From an uncultured Bacteroidota bacterium (GTDB lineage Bacteria; Bacteroidota; Bacteroidia; UBA4408), in NCBI GenBank assembly GCA_903842515.1, contig CAIMMJ010000132.1, positions 1 through 33,808 on the forward strand: a stretch of DNA of 33,808 bases, given 5' to 3'. Positions 15,717-26,143 of this stretch are shown one piece after another (position 1 is the first letter of the stretch; each line of letters opens with the position of its first letter). The position numbers were made by a program, and so were the translations under genes. Below the pieces are notes generated by a model. The model was not told where the DNA came from. It worked only from the letters and a program-made list of their open reading frames with translations, and did not search any database.

Positions 15717-17852
15717 TTGAAAAAAGAAATTAAAAATACAGATAAAGATATCCAAAAAGATATTAGAATAAGGGCAAGAGTTGTCTATGCCATTGTTTTT
15801 GTATTTGCCATTTCTATATTTTCTAGAATTCTATTTCTTCAATTGGTTGAAGGTGATTTTTGGAAAGAAAAATTAAAAAAACAAAACACCGAAATAATAA
15901 CCATTGAAGCAGCAAGAGGAAACATTTTTTCTTGCGATGGAAGTTTAATGGCAACTTCTATTCCCGTTTTTGAATTGAGATTTGAGGTTGCAAGTATTAA
16001 TATTTCTGATGAACTATTTAATTCAAAAATTGATTCGTTGGCAATTTGCTTAAGCTCTTTTTTTAAAAAGAAAACAATAAAACAATACAAGAGAGATTTA
16101 ATTAGAGCCAGAAGAAATAACTCTCATTCATTTTTAATTGCCAAGGAAGTAAACTTCAATGAACTAAGAGAAATAAAAAAATTCCCAATTTTTAGGCTTG
16201 GAAAATACAAAGGTGGATTTTTAACGCTGCAAAAAAACAAAAGGATAAGACCCTTTAAAAATCTTGCACTAAGAACTTTGGGTTATGATAGAATATCTAA
16301 AAACCCAGTTGGAATAGAAGGTTCTTTTGATAATGATTTAAAAGGAATTGGTGGAGAAAGACTCGTTCAGAAAATATCTAAAAATGTGTCTATTCCTGTA
16401 AACGATGAAAACGAAATTGAGCCAAAAGATGGAAACGATATCGTTACCACTATTGACATAAAAATTCAGGACGTTGCTCACAAAGCTCTAGAAAAACAAC
16501 TCATTGCTGAGCATGCCGATCACGGTTGTTTAATTTTGATGGAAGTAAAAACCGGAGAAGTAAAAGCCATTGTAAACCTCTCTAAAATTGATTCTACACA
16601 ATACGAAGAAATTAAAAACTATGCCATTGGAGAATCTACCGAGCCGGGTTCTACATTTAAATTAGCTTCGCTGCTTGTTGCACTAGACGACAAAGTTTCT
16701 ACTTTGGATGAAATGGTTGAAACAGGCGATGGCACTTACAACTACAGAGGTTTAATAATTAAAGATTCGCACGACGGAGGCTCAGGAAAGATTAGTTTGC
16801 AAAGAGTTTTTGAAGAATCGTCTAATGTTGGAACTGCAAAAATTATTACAAGACATTACGAAAAAAATCCACAAAAATTTATTGATGGCTTAAATAGAAT
16901 TGGCATTACAAGAAAATTAAACTTAGACATTCCGGGCGAAAAAAAACCCTACATAAAAAATACCAAAGACCCTCTGTGGAGCGATTTTTCTTTACCCGAG
17001 ATGAGTATTGGATACGAAGAACAATTAGCTCCCATTCAAATATTAACCTTTTACAATGCTGTGGCCAACAATGGCAAAATGATGAAACCGCAATTTATTA
17101 GGGAGATAAAATCAAAAGGTAGTGTTGTAAAAAAGTTTGAGCCGGTAGTGCTTCAAGAAAAAATTGCTGCCGAAGAATCCATACAAATGGTTAAAAAAAT
17201 GTTAGAAGCTGTTGTTGAACATGGAACTGCAACCAACTTAAGAAATTCTTACTACAAAATAGCTGCTAAAACAGGAACTGCTCAAATTGCACAAGACAAT
17301 AAAGGATACAAAAACAACAAAGGAAAAAAAAGTTATCAAGCCAGTTTGTGCGGTTACTTTCCTACTATAAATCCTTTATATTCTATGATAATCGTGGTTA
17401 CTAATCCATCTAAAAGAGCTTATTACGGGAACGAAGTAGCCGGTCCTGTATTTAGAGAAGTAGCAGATAAAGTTTATTCTACATCCACAGAAATGCACCA
17501 ATTAATAAGTGTAGATACTAATAAAGTATTAAGCAGAATTCCATTTCTTAAAAATGGCTCAAATGACGATATAAATATTATTGCCAAAGCATTAGCAGTT
17601 CCTTTAACTGGAGCTATAGAAACTGAATGGGTATATGCCCAAGAAAATCAAAAATCAATCTCGCTTAATGCTCTGCCGGAGGTAGCTAAAGGATTGCCAA
17701 ATGTAATTGGCATGGGATTAAAGGACGCAATTAGCATTTTAGAAAACAACAAATACCATGTTATAGTAAATGGAAAGGGAAAAGTAAAAAAAATGTATTT
17801 ACAGCAACTACAGAATACAAAAAAACCAAGTGTAAAAATTGAACTAGGATAA
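15717..17852 (+). CDS. ftsI: Septal transpeptidase FtsI (PBP3) with C-terminal PASTA segment
   Basis: The 711-residue class B penicillin-binding protein has an N-terminal membrane span at about 20-42 (VYAIVFVFAISIFSRILFLQ). The dimerisation/pedestal region follows (IEAARGNIFSCDGSLMATS). The transpeptidase triad is S312-TFK in EPGSTFKLAS, S368-S-N in ESSNVGTAK, and K518-TG in AAKTGTAQIA. The C-terminus contains a single PASTA-like repeat (LPNVIGMGLKDAISILENN), as in Bacteroidota and Gram-positive homologues but not in E. coli. It cross-links septal peptidoglycan with FtsW. Start is TTG at 15717, immediately after the ftsL TAA with no gap and no better ATG nearby, so translation is probably coupled. 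Confidence 0.95.
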   Translation: MKKEIKNTDKDIQKDIRIRARVVYAIVFVFAISIFSRILFLQLVEGDFWKEKLKKQNTEIITIEAARGNIFSCDGSLMATSIPVFELRFEVASINISDELFNSKIDSLAICLSSFFKKKTIKQYKRDLIRARRNNSHSFLIAKEVNFNELREIKKFPIFRLGKYKGGFLTLQKNKRIRPFKNLALRTLGYDRISKNPVGIEGSFDNDLKGIGGERLVQKISKNVSIPVNDENEIEPKDGNDIVTTIDIKIQDVAHKALEKQLIAEHADHGCLILMEVKTGEVKAIVNLSKIDSTQYEEIKNYAIGESTEPGSTFKLASLLVALDDKVSTLDEMVETGDGTYNYRGLIIKDSHDGGSGKISLQRVFEESSNVGTAKIITRHYEKNPQKFIDGLNRIGITRKLNLDIPGEKKPYIKNTKDPLWSDFSLPEMSIGYEEQLAPIQILTFYNAVANNGKMMKPQFIREIKSKGSVVKKFEPVVLQEKIAAEESIQMVKKMLEAVVEHGTATNLRNSYYKIAAKTGTAQIAQDNKGYKNNKGKKSYQASLCGYFPTINPLYSMIIVVTNPSKRAYYGNEVAGPVFREVADKVYSTSTEMHQLISVDTNKVLSRIPFLKNGSNDDINIIAKALAVPLTGAIETEWVYAQENQKSISLNALPEVAKGLPNVIGMGLKDAISILENNKYHVIVNGKGKVKKMYLQQLQNTKKPSVKIELG

Positions 17853-17853
17853 G

Positions 17854-19314
17854 ATGAAACTATTAAGCGATCTATTATACAAAGTACGTTTAGAAAAAGT
17901 GTCTGGCAACACTCATTTAGCCATTTCTGAAATTGAATTTGATTCAAGAAAAATTGTAAACTTTGGATGTTTTGTAGCTATTAAAGGAACTGAGTCTGAT
18001 GGACACTTGTTTATTTCTAAAGCAATTGAGAACGGAGCAATAGCTGTTATTTGCGAAACTTTTCCGGAAAAAATTAATGAAAATATTACCTATGTAAAAG
18101 TTAAAGACAGCTCTTCTGCCTTAGCAATAATGGCATGCAACTTTTACGATGATCCTTCCAGAAAAATAAAATTAATTGGTATTACCGGTACCAATGGCAA
18201 AACAACAACTGCCACCCTACTCTATCAATTATTTATAAGTCTCGGCAAAAAATGTGGTTTAATTTCAACCGTTAGAAATTACATCAACACCCAAGAAATA
18301 AAAGCCACTCACACCACGCCTGATAGTTTAAGCCTTAATAAATTATTAGCAGAAATGGCGGAGAATGGCTGCACCTATTGTTTTATGGAAGTAAGTTCTC
18401 ATGCAGTTGTACAAAAAAGAACAGAAGGTTTGCACTTTACTGGAGGTGGTTTTACAAACATAACTCATGATCATTTAGACTATCACAAAACTTTCGAAAA
18501 TTATTTAGGTGCAAAAAAAGAATTTTTTGATGTACTTCCTTCGTCTGCATTTGCCCTTTCTAATAAGGACGATAGAAACGGACAAGTAATGTTGCAGAAT
18601 ACAAAAGCCGAAAAAAAATATTACTCACTCACTAGCATTGCCGATTTCAAAGGAAAAGTAATCGAAAGTTCTTTCAGTGGTTTATTAATGAACATAGATA
18701 ACATAGAAGTATGGTTAAAACTCATTGGAAATTTTAACGCAAACAACATTATGCTTATTTATGGCATTGCAATGCTTTTGGGAGAAAACAATACAAATGT
18801 TTTAACTGCCTTAAGCAACTTAAATCCTGTTGATGGTAGATTCCAATTTCTTAAATCAGATTCCGGAACTACAGGTATTGTAGATTATGCACATACACCC
18901 GATGCATTGCAAAATGTATTAAACACAATAAGACAAATCTCCGGAGGAAAAGAAAAAGTAATAACGGTAGTAGGTTGTGGTGGAGACAGAGACAAGTCAA
19001 AAAGACCATTAATGGCCAATATTGCTTGCTCCATGAGCGACAAAGTAATACTAACATCAGACAATCCAAGATCCGAAGAACCTGTGGAAATTTTAAATGA
19101 AATGCAAAAAGGGATTGACGCAGTTTCTTTAAAAAAAGCCCTAATAATTGCCGACAGAAGAGAGGCTATAAAAACAGCGTGTATGCTGGCGCAAAGCGGA
19201 GATATTATTTTGGTTGCAGGAAAAGGTCATGAAAAATACCAGGAAATAAAAGGAGAAAAATTTCCATTTGACGACTTAGAAGAAATTAAAAATGCTTTTA
19301 AAAATATAAACTAA
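17854..19314 (+). CDS. murE: UDP-N-acetylmuramoyl-tripeptide synthetase MurE (meso-DAP adding)
   Basis: The 486-residue Mur ligase adds the third residue to UDP-MurNAc-L-Ala-D-Glu in the cytoplasm. The ATP-binding P-loop is [15 protein letters not shown] (about residues 109-123). [16 protein letters not shown] and the carbamylated-lysine region lie in the central domain. The specificity motif DNPRSEEP marks meso-diaminopimelate as substrate (lysine-adding enzymes lack DNPR). The C-terminal [21 protein letters not shown] is a family signature. It begins 1 base after ftsI. Complete. Confidence 0.96.
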   Translation: MKLLSDLLYKVRLEKVSGNTHLAISEIEFDSRKIVNFGCFVAIKGTESDGHLFISKAIENGAIAVICETFPEKINENITYVKVKDSSSALAIMACNFYDDPSRKIKLIGITGTNGKTTTATLLYQLFISLGKKCGLISTVRNYINTQEIKATHTTPDSLSLNKLLAEMAENGCTYCFMEVSSHAVVQKRTEGLHFTGGGFTNITHDHLDYHKTFENYLGAKKEFFDVLPSSAFALSNKDDRNGQVMLQNTKAEKKYYSLTSIADFKGKVIESSFSGLLMNIDNIEVWLKLIGNFNANNIMLIYGIAMLLGENNTNVLTALSNLNPVDGRFQFLKSDSGTTGIVDYAHTPDALQNVLNTIRQISGGKEKVITVVGCGGDRDKSKRPLMANIACSMSDKVILTSDNPRSEEPVEILNEMQKGIDAVSLKKALIIADRREAIKTACMLAQSGDIILVAGKGHEKYQEIKGEKFPFDDLEEIKNAFKNIN

Positions 19315-19319
19315 AAGAT

Positions 19320-20591
19320 ATGTTATATTATTTATTTGACTATTTACATACAAATTTTGATCTACCGGGCTCTGGGGTTTTTCAATACATTTCTTTTAGA
19401 GCAGCTATGGCATTAATTTTTTCTTTGATTATATCATTGTTGTTTGGCAAACGTATAATTTCTTACCTGCAAAAAAAACAGGTTGGAGAAACCGTTAGAG
19501 ATTTAGGCTTAGAAGGACAAATTTCTAAGCAAGGCACTCCAACAATGGGAGGTTTAATAATTCTTGCAGCCATACTTATTCCAACACTACTGTTTGCCAA
19601 AATAAACAATTCATACATTATTTTAATGCTTGTATCCACTGTTTGGCTGGGAATAATTGGATTTATCGACGATTACATAAAAGTATTTAAAAAAGACAAA
19701 CAAGGATTAAAAGGAATTTTTAAAGTAATTGGGCAAGTTGGATTGGGCTTGCTGGTTGGAGGAATTTTATACTTCAATCCAAACATTGTTATTAAGGAAA
19801 AGATTATAAATGCAACAGAAATTTCTTTCGACGAAGGCGAACTTTTTACCAAAGATGTAAAATCTGATAACTTGCCTAAGTACAAATTAGAAACAGAAAA
19901 ATCTACCAAAACAACAATCCCTTTTGTAAAAAACAATGAATTTGATTATGCAAAATTAATTTCGTGGCTTGGCGATGATTATGCCAAATATGCCTGGTTA
20001 ATTTTTATTCCCATTGTAATTTTTATTGTAACAGCTGTTTCTAACGGAGCTAACATGACCGATGGATTAGATGGATTGGCAACAGGAACATCGGCAATTA
20101 TTGGTGCCACTTTAGCAATTTTTGCCTATGTATCGGGCAATACAATTTTTGCACACTACCTAAACATTATGTACATACCAAACGCAGGCGAACTCGTGGT
20201 TTACATCATGGCATTTGTTGGTGCTTGCGTGGGTTTTATGTGGTACAATTCATACCCCGCACAAGTATTTATGGGAGACACCGGCAGTTTATCTCTGGGA
20301 GGAATTATTGCAGTTTTTGCACTAGCAATTAGAAAAGAATTATTGATTCCTATTTTATGTGGAGTTTTTTTAATAGAGAACTTATCTGTTGTAATGCAAG
20401 TAGCCTATTTTAAAAGAATGAAGAAAAAATTTGGTTTAGAACATGCCAAACAAAACAGACTTTTTAAAATGGCACCGCTGCATCATCACTACCAAAAATC
20501 TGGATACCATGAAGCAAAAATAGTAACAAGATTTTGGATTGTAAGTGTAATGCTTGCCGTAATTTCTATTGTAACACTTAAGCTCAGATAA
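19320..20591 (+). CDS. mraY: Phospho-N-acetylmuramoyl-pentapeptide transferase
   Basis: The 423-residue polytopic inner-membrane enzyme makes lipid I from UDP-MurNAc-pentapeptide and undecaprenyl phosphate. Signatures: [20 protein letters not shown], the Mg-binding aspartates in [44 protein letters not shown] and the histidine motif [11 protein letters not shown]. Bacteroidota MraY proteins carry an insertion after the third conserved segment; here it spans about residues 145-215 and accounts for the length above the E. coli value of 360. Co-directional with murE, 5 bases apart. Confidence 0.96.
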   Translation: MLYYLFDYLHTNFDLPGSGVFQYISFRAAMALIFSLIISLLFGKRIISYLQKKQVGETVRDLGLEGQISKQGTPTMGGLIILAAILIPTLLFAKINNSYIILMLVSTVWLGIIGFIDDYIKVFKKDKQGLKGIFKVIGQVGLGLLVGGILYFNPNIVIKEKIINATEISFDEGELFTKDVKSDNLPKYKLETEKSTKTTIPFVKNNEFDYAKLISWLGDDYAKYAWLIFIPIVIFIVTAVSNGANMTDGLDGLATGTSAIIGATLAIFAYVSGNTIFAHYLNIMYIPNAGELVVYIMAFVGACVGFMWYNSYPAQVFMGDTGSLSLGGIIAVFALAIRKELLIPILCGVFLIENLSVVMQVAYFKRMKKKFGLEHAKQNRLFKMAPLHHHYQKSGYHEAKIVTRFWIVSVMLAVISIVTLKLR

Positions 20592-20596
20592 TAAAG

Positions 20597-21937
20597 ATGA
20601 ACAAACAAAAAGTAGTCATTTTAGGAGGAGGAGAAAGTGGAACGGGCTCTGCTATTTTAGCTAAGACCAAAGGATATGACGTATTTTTAAGTGACGCGGG
20701 AAGCATTAAAGAAAATTACAAAAAAGAACTTTTAGAAAACGAAATTCAGTTTGAAGAAGGCAAACACTCACAAGACATTATTCTTTCTGCAAGCCTTGTA
20801 ATAAAAAGCCCGGGTATTCCTGATAAAAATCCACTACTACTAAAAATAAAAGAAAATGGAATTGCAATAATTTCTGAAATAGAATTTGCAGCACAATTTA
20901 CTACTGCTAAAATTATTGGAATTACCGGAACTAATGGAAAAACCACCACAACATCTCTTGTTTATCATATATTAAAAAAAGCAGGATTAAATGTTGGTTT
21001 GGGCGGAAACATTGGAAAAAGTTTTGCACGACAAGTAGCAGAAAGTAACCACGATTACTATGTTTTAGAATTAAGCAGCTTTCAGCTGGACGGCATGTTT
21101 AATGCAAGAATACACATTGCTATTTTATGCAACATAACGCCTGATCATTTAGACAGGTACGACTACAAACTAGAAAATTACATTGACTCCAAATTTCGCA
21201 TTACTCAAAATCAAACTGCCCAAGATTATTTTATTTATTGCATTGACGATGAAATTACAACTTCTTGGATGGCAAAAGTTAAAGGCCAAGCCATACAAAT
21301 TCCAATAAGTATAAAAAAAGAGCTAAGCCAAGGAGCTTACTTAAAAGATAAAACCATCCATTTTAATATAACCCAAAACCCATTTACCATGTCAATTGAC
21401 GATTTAGCATTACAAGGCAAGCACAATGCCTACAACTCTATGGCCGCAGGAATATCGGCAAGAGTTCTGGAAATTCGTAAAGAAATAATTAGAGAAAGTC
21501 TTTCCGATTTCGAAAATATTGAGCACCGTTTAGAATTTGTTGCTAAAATTAATGGAATAGATTTCATTAACGACAGCAAAGCTACTAACGTAAATTCTAC
21601 CTGGTATGCCTTAGAAAGCATGCAATCTCCAACAGTTTGGATTGTTGGTGGTCAGGACAAAGGCAACGATTACGACATGCTTTTAGATTTAGTGAAAGAA
21701 AAAGTAAAAGCTATTGTTTGCCTTGGTGTAGATAATTCCAAAATTATTAGTGCATTTAGCAAAGCAATTCCAAACATAGTAGAAGCACAAACTGCTGATG
21801 CTGCTGTGCAAGCCGCCTATAGAATTGCTAAAAAAGGCGAAACTGTTTTACTTTCACCAGCATGTGCAAGTTTTGATTTATTCGAAAATTACGAAGACAG
21901 AGGAAGACAATTTAAACACGCCGTTCGAAGACTATAA
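20597..21937 (+). CDS. murD: UDP-N-acetylmuramoylalanine-D-glutamate ligase
   Basis: The 446-residue cytosolic Mur ligase attaches D-glutamate. The N-terminal Rossmann domain starts KVVILGGGESGTGSAILAK. The P-loop is [15 protein letters not shown], followed by NITPDHLDRYDY. The C-terminal domain carries the D-Glu contacts: FINDSKATN (Lys and Thr) and SPACASFDLFENYEDRG (Ser and Phe). Also present is VWIVGGQDKGNDY. All three domains are complete. A shorter gene repeating only the C-terminal domain follows 10 bases downstream. Confidence 0.96.
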   Translation: MNKQKVVILGGGESGTGSAILAKTKGYDVFLSDAGSIKENYKKELLENEIQFEEGKHSQDIILSASLVIKSPGIPDKNPLLLKIKENGIAIISEIEFAAQFTTAKIIGITGTNGKTTTTSLVYHILKKAGLNVGLGGNIGKSFARQVAESNHDYYVLELSSFQLDGMFNARIHIAILCNITPDHLDRYDYKLENYIDSKFRITQNQTAQDYFIYCIDDEITTSWMAKVKGQAIQIPISIKKELSQGAYLKDKTIHFNITQNPFTMSIDDLALQGKHNAYNSMAAGISARVLEIRKEIIRESLSDFENIEHRLEFVAKINGIDFINDSKATNVNSTWYALESMQSPTVWIVGGQDKGNDYDMLLDLVKEKVKAIVCLGVDNSKIISAFSKAIPNIVEAQTADAAVQAAYRIAKKGETVLLSPACASFDLFENYEDRGRQFKHAVRRL

Positions 21938-21947
21938 TTTATAAATT

Positions 21948-22478
21948 ATGGACAAGAAAATAGAAAAATCTAAATCTCTTAAAGAAAACTTTCTCACAAA
22001 AAGAAAAGATATTCTTAAAAGTTATTTTGAATCTGAAAAAAATAACGAACACCAGTTAGAAAATCTTGGCGAAATAAATGGAGTTGTTTTTATTAACGAT
22101 TCACATAGCGTTGATATAGATAAAACATGGTATTCTTTAGAAAAAACAGAAGCACCAATAATTTGGATTGCAGGGGGTGTAAATAAATCTAATGATTATT
22201 CTATTTTAAAAGGAATTGTAAAAGAAAAAGTAAAAATGATTGTTTGCTTGGGCAACGACGACATTAATATTGTAAACGGTTTGCACAAGTACGCACAACT
22301 AATTATTAATGCAATTAACATAAATGATGCAGTTAAAACTGCTGTAAAATTTGCTGCTCAAGGCGATGTTGTTTTGTTTTCGCCGGCTTGCCCCAGCTAT
22401 GATAAATTTGAAAACTATCAAGAAAGAGGGAGAGCTTTTAAGGCCGAAGTAGAAAAACTTAAATGGGGAGGTTTATAA
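21948..22478 (+). CDS. Stand-alone paralogue of the MurD C-terminal domain
   Basis: The 176-residue protein aligns along its whole length with the last third of the adjacent MurD: INGVVFINDSHSVDIDKTWYSLE against INGIDFINDSKATNVNSTWYALE. APIIWIAGGVNKSNDY matches TVWIVGGQDKGNDY, VKEKVKMIVCLG matches VKEKVKAIVCLG, and SPACPSYDKFENYQERGRAFK matches SPACASFDLFENYEDRGRQFK. It has no UDP-binding or ATPase domain and no P-loop. The glutamate-binding NDSKATN has become NDSHSVD, losing Lys and Thr; the Ser of SPAC-S is kept. It cannot be a ligase alone. Intact frame, own ATG and tight spacing (10 bases to murD, 12 to ftsW) argue for a kept function, perhaps regulatory or as a MurD partner. Confidence 0.88.
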   Translation: MDKKIEKSKSLKENFLTKRKDILKSYFESEKNNEHQLENLGEINGVVFINDSHSVDIDKTWYSLEKTEAPIIWIAGGVNKSNDYSILKGIVKEKVKMIVCLGNDDINIVNGLHKYAQLIINAININDAVKTAVKFAAQGDVVLFSPACPSYDKFENYQERGRAFKAEVEKLKWGGL

Positions 22479-22490
22479 TTTTTTTAATAA

Positions 22491-23675
22491 ATGGACTTTT
22501 TTAAAAATAATATTCACGGCGATAAAGTAATTTGGGCAGCAGTAGTAATACTCACTTTACTTTCTACTCTTGTTGTATATTCCTCAACAAGTGCCTTGGC
22601 ATTAAAATACCAGGGTGGCAATACCGAATATTATTTACTTAAGCACGTGTTTACCTTAGCTTTTGGGTTATTGCTAATGGTGGGTACGCACAAAATAAAA
22701 TTTCACCTATTCTCAAGATTTTCTCAAATAGCATTTTTCTTTGCCATTCCTCTTTTACTCTATACCTTAGTTAAAGGGCCCGATATAAACTCTGCCAGCA
22801 GATGGATACAACTTCCTGTTATTAATTTAACCTTTCAAACTTCCGACTTTGCAAAGCTTGCCATTATAGCTTTTACGGCAAGGCAACTAGCAAAAAAGCA
22901 AAATCTATTAGACAATTTTAAAGAAGGTTTTTTACAAATTGTTTGGCCAGTAGTATTGATTTGCGTTTTAATTTTACCGGCAAATTTTTCTACTGCGGCT
23001 GTTTTATTTAGCACTTGCTTCATTACAATGTTTTGCGGAAGAGTTCCATTCAAATTTTTATTAGGCCTGGTTGGAATTGGAATTGTAGGTATCTTAATTA
23101 TTCTTTTGGTAGGAAATTTTGCACCTAAAGTTTTTCCTCGTTTTGGAACTTGGGTAAAAAGAATAGAGAATTTTTCTGGAAAAGAAGCGCCAAACTCAAA
23201 AGGCAGTTTCCAGCCCGATCAAGCAAAAATAGCTATTGCTACCGGCGGAGTTTTGGGCAAAGGACCCGGTAAAAGCATCCAGCGAAATCAGCTTCCTCAC
23301 CCCTATTCCGATTTTATTTACGCAATTATTATTGAAGAATACGGCTCCACTTTTGGACTATTTATTATTTTACTGTACCTCATTATCTTATTTAGAGGGC
23401 TAAGAATTTCAAATAAATGCAACAATACATTTGGCTCTCTTCTATCATTTGGCCTCTCGTTTGGACTGGTATTTCAGGCCATGGTAAACATGGCAGTTGC
23501 AGTTAATCTTTTTCCTGTAACGGGTCAACCCTTGCCGATGCTGAGCATGGGAGGAACTTCTATTTGGTTTACTTCTATTTCTTTGGGCATCATTTTAAGT
23601 GTTAGCAGAGAGCTTGAAAAAGAAGAGAAGTCTGCAGAAAACAACAACAGCACGGAGGGCTTAGTATATGCTTAA
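22491..23675 (+). CDS. ftsW: Septal peptidoglycan glycosyltransferase (SEDS) FtsW
   Basis: The 394-residue SEDS-family membrane protein has about ten hydrophobic spans. It polymerises lipid II at the septum together with FtsI. Recognisable parts: STLVVYSSTSALALKY in the first span, the region SASRWIQLPVINLTFQTSDFAKLA (SRW-I followed by QPSE-like QTSD), GGVLGKGPGKSIQRNQLPHPYSDFIYAII with the essential SDFI, and the late PVTGQPLPMLSMGGTSIWFT. The family is very well conserved here. It overlaps murG by 8 bases, indicating coupled translation. Confidence 0.95.
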   Translation: MDFFKNNIHGDKVIWAAVVILTLLSTLVVYSSTSALALKYQGGNTEYYLLKHVFTLAFGLLLMVGTHKIKFHLFSRFSQIAFFFAIPLLLYTLVKGPDINSASRWIQLPVINLTFQTSDFAKLAIIAFTARQLAKKQNLLDNFKEGFLQIVWPVVLICVLILPANFSTAAVLFSTCFITMFCGRVPFKFLLGLVGIGIVGILIILLVGNFAPKVFPRFGTWVKRIENFSGKEAPNSKGSFQPDQAKIAIATGGVLGKGPGKSIQRNQLPHPYSDFIYAIIIEEYGSTFGLFIILLYLIILFRGLRISNKCNNTFGSLLSFGLSFGLVFQAMVNMAVAVNLFPVTGQPLPMLSMGGTSIWFTSISLGIILSVSRELEKEEKSAENNNSTEGLVYA

Positions 23676-24768
23676 AGCCATTATTAGCGGCGGTGGCACC
23701 GGAGGACATATTTTTCCTGCACTTGCCATTGCAGATAAAATAAAAGAAAAATACCCCAATGCAGAAATAATTTTTGTGGGAGCTAAAGGGAAAATGGAAA
23801 TGGAAAAAGTTCCTGCTGCCGGCTACAAAATTATAGGACTAGAAATAGCAGGGTTTCAAAGAAACTCTATGCTAAAAAATTTATTTCTTCCTTTTAAGAT
23901 CATTAAAAGTATACTAACGTCCATCTCTATTATTAATAACTACAAACCTAGCTTTGTTATTGGTGTTGGCGGATATGCCAGTGGTCCACTGCTATTTGCA
24001 GCTCAGCTAAAAGGGATTCCTACATTTATTCAGGAGCAAAATTCTTTCCCGGGAATTACAAATAAGCTTCTTTCAAAAAAGGTTAAAAAAATTTGTGTAG
24101 CCTACCCAAACCTGGATAAATTTTTTCCGGCCAGCAAAATAGTTCTTACAGGAAATCCAATCCGCAAAGACATTTTAAATTTAAAGTCAAAAAAAGAGAT
24201 CGCTATTTCGCACTTTAAGCTTAACCCTAATTTATTTACGGTATTTATTACAGGTGGCAGCTTAGGCGCAAGAAATATAAACTTGGCTGTAAAAAATAAT
24301 ATTCAAGCCTTATCAAAAATGCCAATAGAAATAATTTGGCAAACTGGTAAATTATTTTTTGAAGAAGCAAAAGAAACCGTCTTAAAAAATGAAGTAAAAA
24401 ATATTTTTGTTTATGAGTTTGTAAAAGAAATGGATTTAGCCTACTCAGCCGCTAAACTGGTAATTTCAAGAGCAGGTGCAGGAGCTATTTCTGAATTATC
24501 TGTTGCAAACAAATGCTGTGTATTAGTTCCTCTGCCATCGGCAGCAGAGGATCACCAAACACAAAATGCAAAATCTCTTTCTAGCAAAAATGCAGCTATA
24601 CTTATTTCTAACGATAATATTTTAACCGAGATAACAACTGTTATTCAAAAACTAATGAACAACAATAATCTGGTTTTAGAAATGGAAAAAAACATTGCAG
24701 AATTTGCAAAACCCAACGCAGCCGAAGAAATAGTAAACGTAATTACTAATGAACTAAAAATTGGATAA
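23668..24768 (+). CDS. murG: UDP-GlcNAc:undecaprenyl-PP-MurNAc-pentapeptide GlcNAc transferase MurG
   Basis: The 366-residue GT-B fold peripheral membrane enzyme completes lipid II. Signatures: the N-terminal glycine-rich ISGGGTGGHIFPALAIAD, VIGVGGYASGPLLFAA, the acceptor loop FIQEQNSFPGITNKLLSK, VFITGGSLGARNINLAV, and the UDP-GlcNAc pocket ISRAGAGAISELS followed by LVPLPSAAEDHQTQNA. It overlaps ftsW at its start (8 bases) and murC at its end (8 bases). Confidence 0.96.
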   Translation: MLKAIISGGGTGGHIFPALAIADKIKEKYPNAEIIFVGAKGKMEMEKVPAAGYKIIGLEIAGFQRNSMLKNLFLPFKIIKSILTSISIINNYKPSFVIGVGGYASGPLLFAAQLKGIPTFIQEQNSFPGITNKLLSKKVKKICVAYPNLDKFFPASKIVLTGNPIRKDILNLKSKKEIAISHFKLNPNLFTVFITGGSLGARNINLAVKNNIQALSKMPIEIIWQTGKLFFEEAKETVLKNEVKNIFVYEFVKEMDLAYSAAKLVISRAGAGAISELSVANKCCVLVPLPSAAEDHQTQNAKSLSSKNAAILISNDNILTEITTVIQKLMNNNNLVLEMEKNIAEFAKPNAAEEIVNVITNELKIG

Positions 24769-26143
24769 GAACATAAAAAATATTTTCTTTTTAGGTATTG
24801 GTGGAATTGGAATGTCTGCTTTGGCCAAATATTTTCATGCAAAAGGTTATATAGTTTCTGGATACGATAAAACCAGCACTCCTCTCACAAAATCTTTGGA
24901 GCAACAAGGAATAAAAATTCATTATAACGATACTGAGAATAATATTCCTAACGAAATAAAAAACAATTCGCTCCAAAGTCTAATTGTAATTACACCTGCA
25001 ATCCCTAAAGAAAGTATAGAGCTAAACTTTTTTTTACAGAATAATTATACCGTTATAAAAAGAGCTGCCATCTTAGGTGAAATTACAAAAGGTGCAAACA
25101 CAATTGCAGTAGCAGGAACACATGGAAAAACTACAACCTCTACTCTTGTTGCACACCTTATGAAGGAAGGAGAAGTGGATTGCAGCGCTTTTTTGGGAGG
25201 CATCTCCTCTAACTTCAATTCTAATTTACTTATTGGCAAAGACAACTGCGTGGTAGTGGAGGCCGACGAATACGACAGGTCGTTTTTAACGTTATCGCCA
25301 AACACTGCTATTGTAACTTCTGTTGATCCGGATCATTTAGACATATACCATGAACACAAAAACTTAAAAGAATCGTTTGAATTATTCACAGAAAAAATTC
25401 TTGCAAACGGAAATTTAATAGTTAAGCTAAACCTGGATTTTACAACACGAGAAAATAATTCAGTAAAAAAATACACCTACAGCATCAGTGGAAAATCAGA
25501 TTTTTTTGCAAGCGACATCCAATTAAAAAATGGATTATATTTTTTTACGCTAAATACACCTTCCGGAAAAATTGAAAATCTGGAGTTAGGAATGGCAGGT
25601 TTGCACAACTTAGAAAATGCTATCGCTGCTTCTGCAGCGGCCCTTTTAAATGGCATTTCTGGAGAGAATCTAAAAATTGGTTTAAAAACATTTAGTGGAG
25701 TAAAAAGAAGATTTGAATACATTTTTAGAAATGAAAAACTAGTATACTTAGACGATTACGCTCACCATCCCCAAGAATTATTAAAATGTATAGAATCTGT
25801 AAAAACAATTTTTCCGAACAAAAAAATAACCGGAATTTTTCAGCCTCATTTATTTTCTAGAACAAGAGATTTTATGGATGATTTTGCCAAGTCATTGTCC
25901 TTGTTAGACAAATGTATTCTACTTGATATTTATCCGGCTAGAGAAATTCCTATTCCAGGCATAACTTCAGATTTGTTGTTAGCTAAAATAACCTCTCCGG
26001 TAAAAGAGAAAATGTATTTAAACACCATTGTAAATGAGCTTAATTTTTTAGATGCAGAAGTTTTACTTACTCTTGGTGCAGGAGATATAGATACAATAGT
26101 TGAACCAATAAAACAGGAATTAATTAATTATTTTAAAAATTGA
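24761..26143 (+). CDS. murC: UDP-N-acetylmuramate-L-alanine ligase
   Basis: The 460-residue first Mur ligase of the pathway has the Rossmann start IFFLGIGGIGMSALAKYF. The P-loop is VAGTHGKTTTSTLV (the THGKTT variant is typical of MurC). ADEYDRSFLTLSP, TSVDPDHLDIYH and YLDDYAHHPQEL follow. The start is TTG at 24761, inside the last codons of murG; the reading frame has no ATG before the glycine-rich loop, so TTG is well supported. Its TGA overlaps the ftsQ TTG. Confidence 0.95.
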   Translation: MDKNIKNIFFLGIGGIGMSALAKYFHAKGYIVSGYDKTSTPLTKSLEQQGIKIHYNDTENNIPNEIKNNSLQSLIVITPAIPKESIELNFFLQNNYTVIKRAAILGEITKGANTIAVAGTHGKTTTSTLVAHLMKEGEVDCSAFLGGISSNFNSNLLIGKDNCVVVEADEYDRSFLTLSPNTAIVTSVDPDHLDIYHEHKNLKESFELFTEKILANGNLIVKLNLDFTTRENNSVKKYTYSISGKSDFFASDIQLKNGLYFFTLNTPSGKIENLELGMAGLHNLENAIAASAAALLNGISGENLKIGLKTFSGVKRRFEYIFRNEKLVYLDDYAHHPQELLKCIESVKTIFPNKKITGIFQPHLFSRTRDFMDDFAKSLSLLDKCILLDIYPAREIPIPGITSDLLLAKITSPVKEKMYLNTIVNELNFLDAEVLLTLGAGDIDTIVEPIKQELINYFKN

